Shown: positions 1 through 6,550 of the stretch, piece by piece
Position numbering within the stretch: the stretch's first letter is position 1
Layout: each line of letters opens with the position of its first letter
DNA from: JAAZHN01 sp964605575
Lineage (GTDB): Bacteria > Bacillota_I > Bacilli_A > RF39 > UBA660
Direction of reading: 5' to 3'
Length of the DNA: 16,835 nt
Assembly (NCBI GenBank): GCA_964605575.1
Contig: CAZSDG010000019.1
Span: forward strand, 1-16,835
Made by a program: the position numbers and the translations under genes
Notes under the pieces: model-generated
Told to the model about the DNA's origin: nothing
What the model saw: the letters and a program-made list of their open reading frames with translations, nothing else
Databases searched by the model: none

Positions 1-39
1 GGCTCTGGTAAAAAATATAAACAATGTTGTGGAAAATAA
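1..39 (+). CDS. C-terminal end of a SEC-C motif protein (possibly SecA), partial
   Basis: Reading from base 1 gives GSGKKYKQCCGK followed by TAA. This is the second half of the SEC-C zinc-binding motif (CxCGSGKKYKxCCGK). In SecA this motif forms the extreme C-terminus and binds zinc and SecB or ribosomes; the same motif also ends several unrelated small proteins. Only 12 codons lie inside the window, so SecA is a plausible but unproven identity. A terminator starts at the stop codon, so this is the last gene of its transcript. Confidence 0.75.
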   Translation, partial: GSGKKYKQCCGK

Positions 40-62
40 CCTAAGGTAATCTTAGGTTTTTC
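38..62 (+). terminator. Rho-independent terminator after the SEC-C gene
   Basis: AACCTAAG (38-45) pairs with CTTAGGTT (51-58) around a 5-nt loop, and a T-run follows directly. It begins within the stop codon of the SEC-C reading frame. Confidence 0.8.
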
Positions 63-90
63 TATAAAGCATAAAAGTGAAGGAGTGCAT

Positions 91-261
91 ATGTTTAAGA
101 TTGTTAATTTTTTAATTTCGTTAAAAAACATTTTAAAAACCGAAGAAAAAAAAGAAGATTTAAAGAATTATGAGCTTGAAAAATGGCAAGAAGAACTTGT
201 TAAAGAAGGCAAACAAGAACCTTGGAGTTTTGAAGAAGAAGATTTAGAAGAAGACGAATAA
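91..261 (+). CDS. Small acidic hypothetical protein, 56 aa
   Basis: An ATG at 91 lies behind a good ribosome binding site (GAAGGAG, about 79-85). The frame runs 56 codons to TAA. The first 20 residues are hydrophobic and basic (MFKIVNFLISLKNILK). The middle is charged and helical (ELEKWQEELVKEG), followed by EPWSFEEE and a tail made almost entirely of Asp and Glu. I do not recognise a named family; the tryptophan-containing central segment looks like a conserved core. Coding is supported by the ribosome binding site, the acidic bias and the lack of any competing frame. No convincing promoter is visible between the upstream terminator and this gene; TATAAA at 63-68 is only a weak candidate. 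Confidence 0.6.
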   Translation: MFKIVNFLISLKNILKTEEKKEDLKNYELEKWQEELVKEGKQEPWSFEEEDLEEDE

Positions 262-275
262 TAATCATTAAAATA

Positions 276-284
276 TGATATAAT
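276..284 (+). promoter_or_regulatory. Extended -10 promoter for the SWIM gene
   Basis: TGATATAAT, with the TG at 276-277 and the -10 hexamer at 279-284. No good -35 is visible, as expected for an extended -10 promoter. Predicted RNA start is near 291. The identical nonamer precedes three other transcription units in the window. Confidence 0.6.
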
Positions 285-334
285 TTATATAATAAAAGAA
301 ATAATGCTAAAAGGGCATTAGAAAGGAAATATAA

Positions 335-1300
335 ATGAGTGAAGAAGAAATGAAAGTATTAGTAGAATTGAATAATATGCTAAAACACGAAAATGAGAAA
401 CTCAAACAAGAGAAAGAAGAGTTAAGCGAAATTTTAAGAGAACAAGAAATGGAAGACCTAGCATTTTTAAATAACATAACAGTTTATGATGAAGATGATA
501 TTTTAGAGATGTGTAAAGATGATTTTAGTTACCAAATCAAAGAGCGTGGCAAAGTTTATTATGAGGAAGGTCGCATTGAAGGCTTATATAAAAGTGGCGA
601 TAAATATTTTGCTCAAATTAATGGAAACGGCTTTGAACCTTACAATGTTACTATTAATTTTAACTATGAAGATGTTGAATATTCTTGTGACTGCCCATAT
701 GAATTTCCCTGTAAACATGAGTATGCAGTACTAATAGCAATAAGCAATAAAGAGTACCAAGAAGTCGAGCTAAAAGCCAAAATCAAAGAAAAAGTAGAAA
801 CGATTCAGGCTATAATTGAGAAAATTCCTGCCGAAGAACTTAAAGAATACTTTTTATCTAAATGTGGCTTAGATAATGCGGTCGTAAACATCCCTTCTTT
901 TTATAGCTACTTTAGAAAATACTTACCAAACCAATCATATGAATATTATTATAATAACTTATATAACTCAATAATGATTGATGAAGATTATGAATTTTTA
1001 TCTAATAAATATTTGACCATAATTAATCAATATTTAATTGGCCAAAATTATCAAGAATCTTTCAAAATAATAAAAGCAATAATAAATGCATATCACGACA
1101 GTAATATATTAAATTTTAGCGATAAAATAATTGATGATTTATTAAAAATGGGTATGTACTTAAGAATTATTGTTAGAAAATCAGACGACTTAACAATTAG
1201 TGATATTAACAACTGGAAAGAAGAATTATCATCTAATAATTATTACAATAACATCTACTTAGAAGATATGGTTTTAAGCGCGATTAAGGAGATAATATGA
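335..1300 (+). CDS. SWIM zinc-finger protein with N-terminal coiled coil
   Basis: 321 residues. Residues 1-40 are a heptad-like charged coiled coil rich in Glu, Lys and Leu. Residues about 70-135 form a SWIM domain: an aromatic/glycine lead-in (KVYYEEGRIEGLYKSG) and the zinc ligands C118-x-C120...C126-x-H128 (CDCPYEFPCKH). SWIM fingers mediate DNA or protein contacts in very different proteins, so the cellular role cannot be assigned. The rest (140-321) is predicted helical with many Tyr and Asn residues and matches nothing I recognise. The start at 335 has AAAGGAAA as ribosome binding site at 322-329. The gene ends in TGA that overlaps the next ATG (ATGA), so the following lipoprotein gene is translationally coupled. 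It has its own promoter at 276-284. Confidence 0.8.
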   Translation: MSEEEMKVLVELNNMLKHENEKLKQEKEELSEILREQEMEDLAFLNNITVYDEDDILEMCKDDFSYQIKERGKVYYEEGRIEGLYKSGDKYFAQINGNGFEPYNVTINFNYEDVEYSCDCPYEFPCKHEYAVLIAISNKEYQEVELKAKIKEKVETIQAIIEKIPAEELKEYFLSKCGLDNAVVNIPSFYSYFRKYLPNQSYEYYYNNLYNSIMIDEDYEFLSNKYLTIINQYLIGQNYQESFKIIKAIINAYHDSNILNFSDKIIDDLLKMGMYLRIIVRKSDDLTISDINNWKEELSSNNYYNNIYLEDMVLSAIKEII

Positions 1301-1965
1301 AAAAGAAAATTAGTATAATGTTGGTAATTATTGCTATGATTACATGTTTTACTGCATGTAAAAGTGAGTTAAAAACATTACCAAAACCTGAAGTTACAGC
1401 TGGTTTAAGAGGTGAATTAGGGATTGATAAGAATATTAATGAAGAAACAATTGATAATTATTTAAATAGATCTGACAGCGTTTATTATGATATGAGAATG
1501 CTAGTTGATGTTGCTAAATACGAGAATATCGGTGGAGATTCTTATTTATCGGGATTTGTTAAAGGTTTTGAAGCGATACCGTTGCCATTAATCATGAATG
1601 TCAAAGGTTTACCCAAAGAAGTTGGTGAAACTTACCAAGGTAAAACGCTATATACATTAACAGATGATGGAAATTATATTCCAAATTATGAAGAATCATT
1701 AGAATATTTACAATACTTTTTTCCAAAAGATAAAACTATTTTTCTAATGTGTGGTGGCGGTGGCTATGCTGGGATGATGAAAACTATGTTAGTGAGTTTA
1801 GGATGGGAAGAAAGTAAGATATATAATGTAGGTGGTTATTGGTTTTATAAAGGAAACAATAATGTAACAGTTAAAAGACAAGTAAATGATCAAACAAAAT
1901 ATGATTTTTGGAAAGTAACATATCATGATATCGATTTTAAACAATTTACAGAAACAAAAAAATAA
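1297..1965 (+). CDS. Rhodanese-like domain lipoprotein
   Basis: 222 residues. The N-terminus (MKKKISIMLVIIAMITCFTAC) is a lipoprotein signal peptide with the likely lipidated cysteine at C21, placing the protein on the outer face of the membrane. Residues about 60-195 look like a rhodanese fold: YYDMR at the start, a mid segment GFEAIPLPL, FPKDKTIFLMC leading to the active-site-type loop C152-GGGGYAG, and KIYNVGGYWFY at the end. Rhodaneses carry sulfane sulfur on the loop cysteine; the glycine-rich loop is longer and more flexible than the classic CRxGxR, so activity is uncertain. It overlaps the preceding stop by 4 nt, with its ribosome binding site (AAGGAG) inside the upstream gene, and it overlaps the next gene by 41 nt. 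Neighbouring thioredoxin-like genes suggest a role in extracytoplasmic thiol chemistry (inference). Confidence 0.8.
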   Translation: MKKKISIMLVIIAMITCFTACKSELKTLPKPEVTAGLRGELGIDKNINEETIDNYLNRSDSVYYDMRMLVDVAKYENIGGDSYLSGFVKGFEAIPLPLIMNVKGLPKEVGETYQGKTLYTLTDDGNYIPNYEESLEYLQYFFPKDKTIFLMCGGGGYAGMMKTMLVSLGWEESKIYNVGGYWFYKGNNNVTVKRQVNDQTKYDFWKVTYHDIDFKQFTETKK

Positions 1966-2815
1966 ACTAATTATTACAACATTACTAATAGTAATAATTG
2001 TAATAGCTCTTATTATTTATAAAAATAATAAACATTTTTCTTTGGAAAAAAAGTATTATGGAGTTAATAAATTTAGTGAATTAGAAGCAAATAAATTAGA
2101 AGATTTAATTAAAGAAAAAGAATCGTTCGCAATATTTATTTATCAACCTCTGTGCATTAATTCTTATAATTTTAATAAAGTTATAACAGAATTTGCTTAT
2201 CAATATCAAATGAGTTTTTATAAGATGGAATATTCAAAAATAGCTAACACAATACTTGAAAATAAAATAAAATACTATCCGTCTTTTGTAATAATAAATA
2301 AAGGGGTCATTGTTGATTATTTAGATGCAGAAAGCGATAATGATCTGAATGCTTATAATAGTTTAGAAGGTTTTAAAAGTTGGTTTTCTAAATATGTAGT
2401 AATAAAACAAGTAAATAAGGATTCTAATAATGCAGAAAAACCAAAAACTGATCAGGAAATAAAGATAAATACAGTTCTAAAAGATGTAGTTTACGATAAA
2501 AATAAAATTAATATTTACTTTTTCTGGGGAGATGGTTGTCCTCACTGTGAACAATTATTAAAATTTTTTAAAAGTCTAGAATTAGAGTTTGGCAAATATT
2601 TCACTCTTCACTCTTTTGAAGTTTGGAAAAATGACGAAAATAGAAAGCTACTAACAGAATTTACTAATAAAAAGGGCGAAGAAGTTAGAGGTGTTCCATA
2701 TATAGTCATTAGTGATAAGTCATTTATTGGCTATAAAGAAGAATATGAGAATGAAATATTAACAATAATAAAAAATGAATATAAAGACAGTTATGATATA
2801 TATTTTGACAAATAA
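1925..2815 (+). CDS. Membrane-anchored double-thioredoxin-fold protein
   Basis: 296 residues. One membrane segment (about 15-33) is followed by two thioredoxin-like domains. The first (about 50-155) keeps the fold features, including a cis-proline-type loop (KYYPSFVII), but has QPLC with a single cysteine (C77) in place of CxxC, so it is degenerate or monothiol. A Lys/Asn-rich linker leads to the second domain (about 180-296), which has an intact GDGC205-PH-C208 motif and a VPYI cis-proline loop. The start at 1925 lies within the rhodanese gene (41-nt overlap) behind GGAAAG at 1910-1915; no better start exists before the membrane segment. Positive charges flank the helix on both sides, so topology is unclear, though the lipoprotein neighbour favours an extracytoplasmic location. 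Probable role: thiol-disulfide exchange. Confidence 0.75.
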   Translation: MISILNNLQKQKNKLIITTLLIVIIVIALIIYKNNKHFSLEKKYYGVNKFSELEANKLEDLIKEKESFAIFIYQPLCINSYNFNKVITEFAYQYQMSFYKMEYSKIANTILENKIKYYPSFVIINKGVIVDYLDAESDNDLNAYNSLEGFKSWFSKYVVIKQVNKDSNNAEKPKTDQEIKINTVLKDVVYDKNKINIYFFWGDGCPHCEQLLKFFKSLELEFGKYFTLHSFEVWKNDENRKLLTEFTNKKGEEVRGVPYIVISDKSFIGYKEEYENEILTIIKNEYKDSYDIYFDK

Positions 2816-2817
2816 AA

Positions 2818-2826
2818 TGATATAAT
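2818..2826 (+). promoter_or_regulatory. Extended -10 promoter for the small thioredoxin gene
   Basis: TGATATAAT right after the stop of the upstream gene; hexamer at 2821-2826. Predicted RNA start is about 2833, leaving a leader just long enough for the ribosome binding site AAGGTGA at 2837-2843. Confidence 0.55.
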
Positions 2827-2848
2827 CAAAGTTAGAAAAGGTGAATTT

Positions 2849-3217
2849 ATGAAAAAATTAAATATTAATACAAAAATAAGTGATATAAAATATGATGAAG
2901 AAAAAATAAATATCTATTTCTTTTGGGGAGACGGTTGTCCTTATTGCGATGTGGAATTAGAGTTTTTTGAGAGTCTTGATGAGAAATACTTTGATTTATT
3001 TACTCTTAATTCATTTGAGGTTTGGTACAATCAAAATAACGCCAGATTACTCACTGATTTAGCCAAAAAAATGGAACAAGACGTTGAAGTTGTACCTTAC
3101 ACTATAATTGGCGATTATTCATTTATTGGTTTTGAAAAAGGCTACGAAACCGCTATTTTAGACATAATCAAAAAACAACATGAAAACAGCTACGACATTT
3201 ATTTTGATAATCAATAA
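2849..3217 (+). CDS. Small soluble thioredoxin-like protein (CPYC)
   Basis: 122 residues, about the size of a thioredoxin. No signal peptide or membrane segment, so probably cytoplasmic. The active site is GDGC30-PY-C33, with a VPYT cis-proline loop near residue 87. It is plainly homologous to the last domain of the preceding protein: both share INIYFFWGDGCP, SFEVW, SFIG and the same closing motif SYDIYFD, roughly half identical by eye. This suggests a local duplication, with the second copy losing the membrane anchor. The start is fixed by AAGGTGA six bases upstream. CPYC is the glutaredoxin-type active-site sequence, but the surrounding residues are of the thioredoxin type. Confidence 0.8.
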   Translation: MKKLNINTKISDIKYDEEKINIYFFWGDGCPYCDVELEFFESLDEKYFDLFTLNSFEVWYNQNNARLLTDLAKKMEQDVEVVPYTIIGDYSFIGFEKGYETAILDIIKKQHENSYDIYFDNQ

Positions 3218-3237
3218 ATTAGCAATCAGAGGTGAAA

Positions 3238-4209
3238 ATGCAAATGACTAAAGAATCAATTGAAAATGTTTTAAAAGCACTATCAAAAATATATCCAATT
3301 TCTCTACAACAAGAAAAAGACATGACTGATAGATATCTAAAAATGTCTGACACCGAGGTAATAAAAGAACTATCTTTTATAGCTTATAGCTTACTAAAAG
3401 AAAAACCAGAAGAGTATAATTATGCTTTAGAAGTAATTCGTAATATTAATCCTAGTGTTTGTCCTTCGATTTCCGAAATGAAAGAAATTTTGGTTAAAGC
3501 TCATAAAAACGAAATTGAAGGAAATATGGAATTGAGTGAAAATCATAAATTAATTTCAAAAACATTAATAGAAATCACTAAATTATTTAATGAATATGGA
3601 ATTGATTATTATTTAGTTGGAGCATTGCCATGTTATATAAAGATTGGCGGAGAGCTTACAAGGTATCACGATGATATTGATATAATGATTAATGAAAATG
3701 ATATTCCAAAAATAGTAGAATTGTTAAATATTCTTGGTTATGAATTTCAGGATGATCGCTTTCCAAGTATTGCAAGATATATGGAGATGCAACAAAAAAA
3801 GCCCCCACATACTGTTATGGCACAAAATCCTAATAATGAGTTTCACATTGGTTTCTTTTGTTTTAGGAGAGAAATAGATGAATCAATAACAATGCGAGAA
3901 TACTCATCATCTATTCAGGAAGGCAAAGTGATAGTCGACGTATTAGAAAGAAGAACAACTCCAGAATTAACAAGATTACAATATGAAGAAGAACCCATAT
4001 TTTATGGAGGAAGTTCATTTAAGATGAGTTCTCTTGAGAGTGTATATAATATAAAACAACACACCGCTAGACCAAAAGATGTTTATGATATCCAAAACTT
4101 TGCCGCACATGTTAACAAAGAAAAAGTAAAGCAATTATTATTGAATAATCCAACAAATGTTGTTCTTAATAATGTGGAAAATATTGGAGAAATAAATGTT
4201 TTAAGATAA
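3238..4209 (+). CDS. Nucleotidyltransferase-fold protein
   Basis: 323 residues from the ATG at 3238. A second ATG at 3244 is equally compatible with the ribosome binding site AGAGGTG (about 3228-3234). Residues 1-100 are a helical region without recognised motifs. Residues about 115-250 look like the MNT/LinB-type nucleotidyltransferase fold: YYLVGALPCYIKIGG, then the metal-binding pair in D145-D146-I-D148, then hydrophobic strand-helix repeats. Near the C-terminus, RPKDVYDIQ resembles the segment of aminoglycoside/lincosamide nucleotidyltransferases that packs on the active site. The usual GS of the family is replaced by GA. Substrate is unknown; it could be a small molecule, tRNA or protein. 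It follows the thioredoxin gene by 20 nt and probably shares its transcript. Confidence 0.65.
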   Translation: MQMTKESIENVLKALSKIYPISLQQEKDMTDRYLKMSDTEVIKELSFIAYSLLKEKPEEYNYALEVIRNINPSVCPSISEMKEILVKAHKNEIEGNMELSENHKLISKTLIEITKLFNEYGIDYYLVGALPCYIKIGGELTRYHDDIDIMINENDIPKIVELLNILGYEFQDDRFPSIARYMEMQQKKPPHTVMAQNPNNEFHIGFFCFRREIDESITMREYSSSIQEGKVIVDVLERRTTPELTRLQYEEEPIFYGGSSFKMSSLESVYNIKQHTARPKDVYDIQNFAAHVNKEKVKQLLLNNPTNVVLNNVENIGEINVLR

Positions 4210-4225
4210 ATTAATAATAAAACTA

Positions 4226-4254
4226 TTGTAATATAAAGTAAAAAATAATATAAT
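4226..4254 (+). promoter_or_regulatory. metK promoter
   Basis: TTGTAA (4226-4231) and TATAAT (4249-4254) are separated by exactly 17 bp. The predicted start near 4261 falls at the first bases of the riboswitch P1 stem, which supports the assignment. Confidence 0.8.
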
Positions 4255-4256
4255 TA

Positions 4257-4347
4257 ACTTATCTTATAAAGAGTGATTGAGGGACTAGCCCAATGAAATC
4301 ACACCAACCTATTTAATTAGGTGGTAATGCTAGAATGATAAGATAAC
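4257..4347 (+). ncRNA. S-box (SAM-I) riboswitch aptamer
   Basis: The conserved core is clear: AGAGTGATTGAGGGACTAGC followed by CCAATGAAATCAC, ACCAACC and GGTGGTAATGCTAGAAT. P1 pairs 4259-4267 with 4338-4346 (9 bp). P2 pairs GTGAT (4273-4277) with ATCAC (4298-4302), enclosing the GGG/CCC helix. P3 pairs CCTA (4308-4311) with TAGG (4318-4321). This family binds S-adenosylmethionine; its position directly upstream of metK is the expected feedback arrangement. Binding should stabilise P1 and so favour the terminator downstream, an OFF switch. Confidence 0.95.
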
Positions 4348-4351
4348 TTTT

Positions 4352-4380
4352 ATACTCAAGGTTATCTTGGGTATTTTTTT
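4352..4380 (+). terminator. Riboswitch-controlled terminator (expression platform)
   Basis: ATACTCAAG (4352-4360) pairs with CTTGGGTAT (4366-4374) around a 5-nt loop, followed by seven T's. The competing antiterminator is visible: AAGATAAC (4340-4347), which is the 3' side of P1, can instead pair with GTTATCTT (4361-4368), which would break the terminator. P1 and antiterminator are therefore mutually exclusive. Confidence 0.9.
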
Positions 4381-4401
4381 GTGAGATAAGAAGGAGGATA
4401 T

Positions 4402-5424
4402 ATGAAAATATATAGTAATGAGATAGTCTTTAGAGGACATCCGGATAAAGTTTGTGATCAAATAAGTGATGCGATTTTAGATGAATGTTTAAGACAAGAT
4501 AAAAATAGCCGTTGTGGCATTGAAGTAATGGGAGGTAAAGGAAAAATATTTATTACTGGTGAAGTAACTACAACCGCTAAATTAGATGTTGAACTAATAG
4601 CTAAAAGAGTATTAAAAGATATTGGTTATTCAACAAATTATGAAATAATTGATAATTTAGGTAAACAAAGTAAAGATATCGCCCTTGGTACAAATGAAGA
4701 AGTTGGTGGAGCTGGTGATAATGGAATGATGTTTGGTTATGCAATTAGAGATAATGATAAACTATTACCAACAGCAATGGTAATACTCCAAGAATTAAGT
4801 ATGGAGTACGATTATTTAAGAAAAAAAGATAAAAGATTTCTTCCAGATGGAAAGGCTCAGGTAACAGGAGTTTATGAAAACAATAAATTAAAATATATTA
4901 AAACATTAACTATTTGTTATCAAAATATTGAAAAAGAACGAAAAGAAACTGACGAAATATTAAAACAAATTAGTAATAAAATCTGTAATAAATATAATAT
5001 TAAAATAAATGAATTTTTGATAAATCCCACAGGTAGATTTCAAATCGGTGGTTTTGAAGGAGATGCTGGACTTACAGGCAGAAAGATAGTTGTTGATACA
5101 TATCAATCATTTGCTAAAGTTGGAGGCGGAGCCTTCTCAGGTAAAGATCCATCAAAAGTTGACCGCTCAGGAGCGTATAAGGCAAGAGAAATAGCTAAAA
5201 AAGTATTGATAGAAAATACTAATTGTTATTGGTGTGAAGTTCAATTAGCATATGCAATTGGCATTGAAGAACCTTTATCAATTAATATAAAAACAGATCA
5301 AGGCGAAATAAATCCATCAAAAAAACTATATGAGGAATGCAAACCTAGAAACATTATTAAAGATTTAAATTTAATAAATATTAAATATGAAACAACGGCA
5401 AAATTCGGACATTTTTTTGACTAA
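4402..5424 (+). CDS. metK: S-adenosylmethionine synthetase (compact form)
   Basis: 340 residues. It makes S-adenosylmethionine from methionine and ATP in the cytoplasm. Visible motifs: GHPDK at residues 12-16 with VCDQISDAILDE, GDNGMMFGYA, GRFQIGGFEGDAGLTGRK with VVDTY, and GGGAFSGKDPSKVDRSGAY, the phosphate-binding and metal-binding parts of the family. The usual bacterial enzyme has about 380-400 residues. This one is shorter mainly in the middle and has an unusual VVDTYQSFAK in place of the usual VVDTYGG; it may be a divergent lineage, but all core motifs are kept. The start follows AAGGAGG (4390-4396). The upstream riboswitch confirms the identity. Confidence 0.95.
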   Translation: MKIYSNEIVFRGHPDKVCDQISDAILDECLRQDKNSRCGIEVMGGKGKIFITGEVTTTAKLDVELIAKRVLKDIGYSTNYEIIDNLGKQSKDIALGTNEEVGGAGDNGMMFGYAIRDNDKLLPTAMVILQELSMEYDYLRKKDKRFLPDGKAQVTGVYENNKLKYIKTLTICYQNIEKERKETDEILKQISNKICNKYNIKINEFLINPTGRFQIGGFEGDAGLTGRKIVVDTYQSFAKVGGGAFSGKDPSKVDRSGAYKAREIAKKVLIENTNCYWCEVQLAYAIGIEEPLSINIKTDQGEINPSKKLYEECKPRNIIKDLNLINIKYETTAKFGHFFD

Positions 5425-5431
5425 TTCATAT

Positions 5432-5437
5432 TATAAT
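5432..5437 (+). promoter_or_regulatory. Possible -10 element for the gene at 5462
   Basis: TATAAT at 5432-5437 just after the metK stop; a second TATAAT lies at 5443-5448. TTGACT at 5417-5422 is 9 or 20 bp away from these hexamers, neither of which is standard spacing. The gene could equally be read through from metK. Confidence 0.35.
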
Positions 5438-5461
5438 ACAATTATAATAGGAGCAAAAATA

Positions 5462-6025
5462 ATGAAAAAATATGTAAAAGTAATGTTTGGTTTAAAATCG
5501 GGAGCAGATGGTTTTGATTATAAAGAAAATGAAGTTAATGTTGCAAATAATTGGAATAGCAAGGAAAATCATCCAAGCAAAATAGGAGGATTTAACTTTT
5601 CAACAAAAGATAAAATACTGAGATATTTAGTTAGAGGTGACATAATTTATGATGTTATATTACCTGAAGATGCAGAAGTCGTTGATTGGCCTAACGAACA
5701 ATGCCCACATGGAATATTTTTAACCAATAAGATAATTATTAATAACCCAAGACAAGTAAATGATGACTTAGCAATGGAATTATATAAGAAATCTGATCTA
5801 CCTGAGAAATCATATTTCAAATCATTTGCCGGATGTGCTATTAGAGGTAATGTCAATACGGCAAAACAAATAATTATTGATAAAGTAAATGTAAATAACA
5901 TAGATACCGCAATAGAAGAGTTTGAAGATTTCACTAGACCAAGTCACTATTGGGATAAACAATCAGATGAAAAAGCAATAACGGAAATAAAAACAATACT
6001 AGAAAATATTAAAAATCAAAAATAA
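5462..6025 (+). CDS. Hypothetical protein, 187 aa
   Basis: The ATG at 5462 follows GGAG at 5450-5453; an upstream in-frame extension to 5387 would lie inside metK and has no ribosome binding site. The protein is soluble with no signal peptide. Compact motifs look conserved: MFGLKSGADGF, GGFNFSTKDKILRYLVRGD, YDVILPEDAEVVD, CPHGIFLTNKIIINNPR and AMELYKKSDLPEKSYFK. The GDxIYDVxLPxDAxV stretch followed by HGIFLTNKI resembles the kind of beta-rich module seen in several uncharacterised Bacillota proteins. I cannot assign a function. It may be cotranscribed with metK, 37 nt upstream, but its role in SAM metabolism is not implied by the sequence. Confidence 0.7.
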   Translation: MKKYVKVMFGLKSGADGFDYKENEVNVANNWNSKENHPSKIGGFNFSTKDKILRYLVRGDIIYDVILPEDAEVVDWPNEQCPHGIFLTNKIIINNPRQVNDDLAMELYKKSDLPEKSYFKSFAGCAIRGNVNTAKQIIIDKVNVNNIDTAIEEFEDFTRPSHYWDKQSDEKAITEIKTILENIKNQK

Positions 6026-6130
6026 ATGAACTAAGTCATGCAAAGTAAATGTATGAAAACTTGAAAAAAAAGATAAAATCAAGATTTGGCCACTTTATTA
6101 AATAACAATATTATAGAAGGAGAGAAAAAA

Positions 6131-6531
6131 ATGAAACAAAAATTTTAATAATATTGGTAGTACTATTGTTATTTGCAGGAGGAACATTTTTAATAAATAG
6201 AATGTTAAAAAAATCAAATGCAGATTCAACGGCAGAAACTATTATACTTATAAATAATGGAGGATCACCTTTTCAGTGGCAATATTATGTTGCAACAGAG
6301 GGTGTAATAAAAATAGAAGAAAAAACAGTAGTGCAACCAGGACAAGAAAATTTAGAAGGTGGAGAAGTAGAAATTCATTATACCGTTATTCCAGTTAAAA
6401 CAGGGAAAACAACATTAACGTTTAAAAAAGAATATATTGTTAAAGATGAAAACAGAGAACCTAGTGAAGTTAAAGCCTATGAGATAGAAGTAAACAAAGA
6501 TTTAAAAGTCTTGCTTAAAAAAATACAGTAG
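6131..6531 (+). CDS. Membrane-anchored I42 (chagasin)-like protein, start broken by one base
   Basis: A near-ideal ribosome binding site (AAGGAGAG, 6117-6124) is followed at the right distance by an ATG at 6131, but that frame stops after MKQKF. The frame one base off encodes a membrane segment (ILIILVVLLLFAGGTFLI) and a 100-residue beta-rich domain, and it runs to 6531. One extra A in the A-runs after the ATG would give MKTKILIILVV..., a normal signal anchor. Without that base, the only in-frame start is TTG at 6154, inside the hydrophobic segment and with no ribosome binding site. The domain has GGSPFQW, LEGGEVEIHYTVIP and KTGKTTLTFKKEY, the order expected in the chagasin/I42 cysteine-peptidase-inhibitor fold. 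Its neighbour downstream is a paralogue. Genuine mutation, assembly error or transcript slippage are all possible. Confidence 0.6.
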
Positions 6532-6550
6532 ATTGGTTTAAAGTAATATA

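Noticed and set aside
519..734. Short + strand reading frame within the SWIM gene
   Set aside because: It lies wholly inside a gene with a recognised domain and has no ribosome binding site.
2805..2810. TTGACA as the -35 box of the small thioredoxin promoter
   Set aside because: The spacing to the -10 is only 10 bp; it lies in the last codons of the upstream gene.
5647..5934. Minus-strand frame with hydrophobic stretches opposite the 187-aa hypothetical gene
   Set aside because: It is the mirror of a well-supported plus-strand gene; no start signal.
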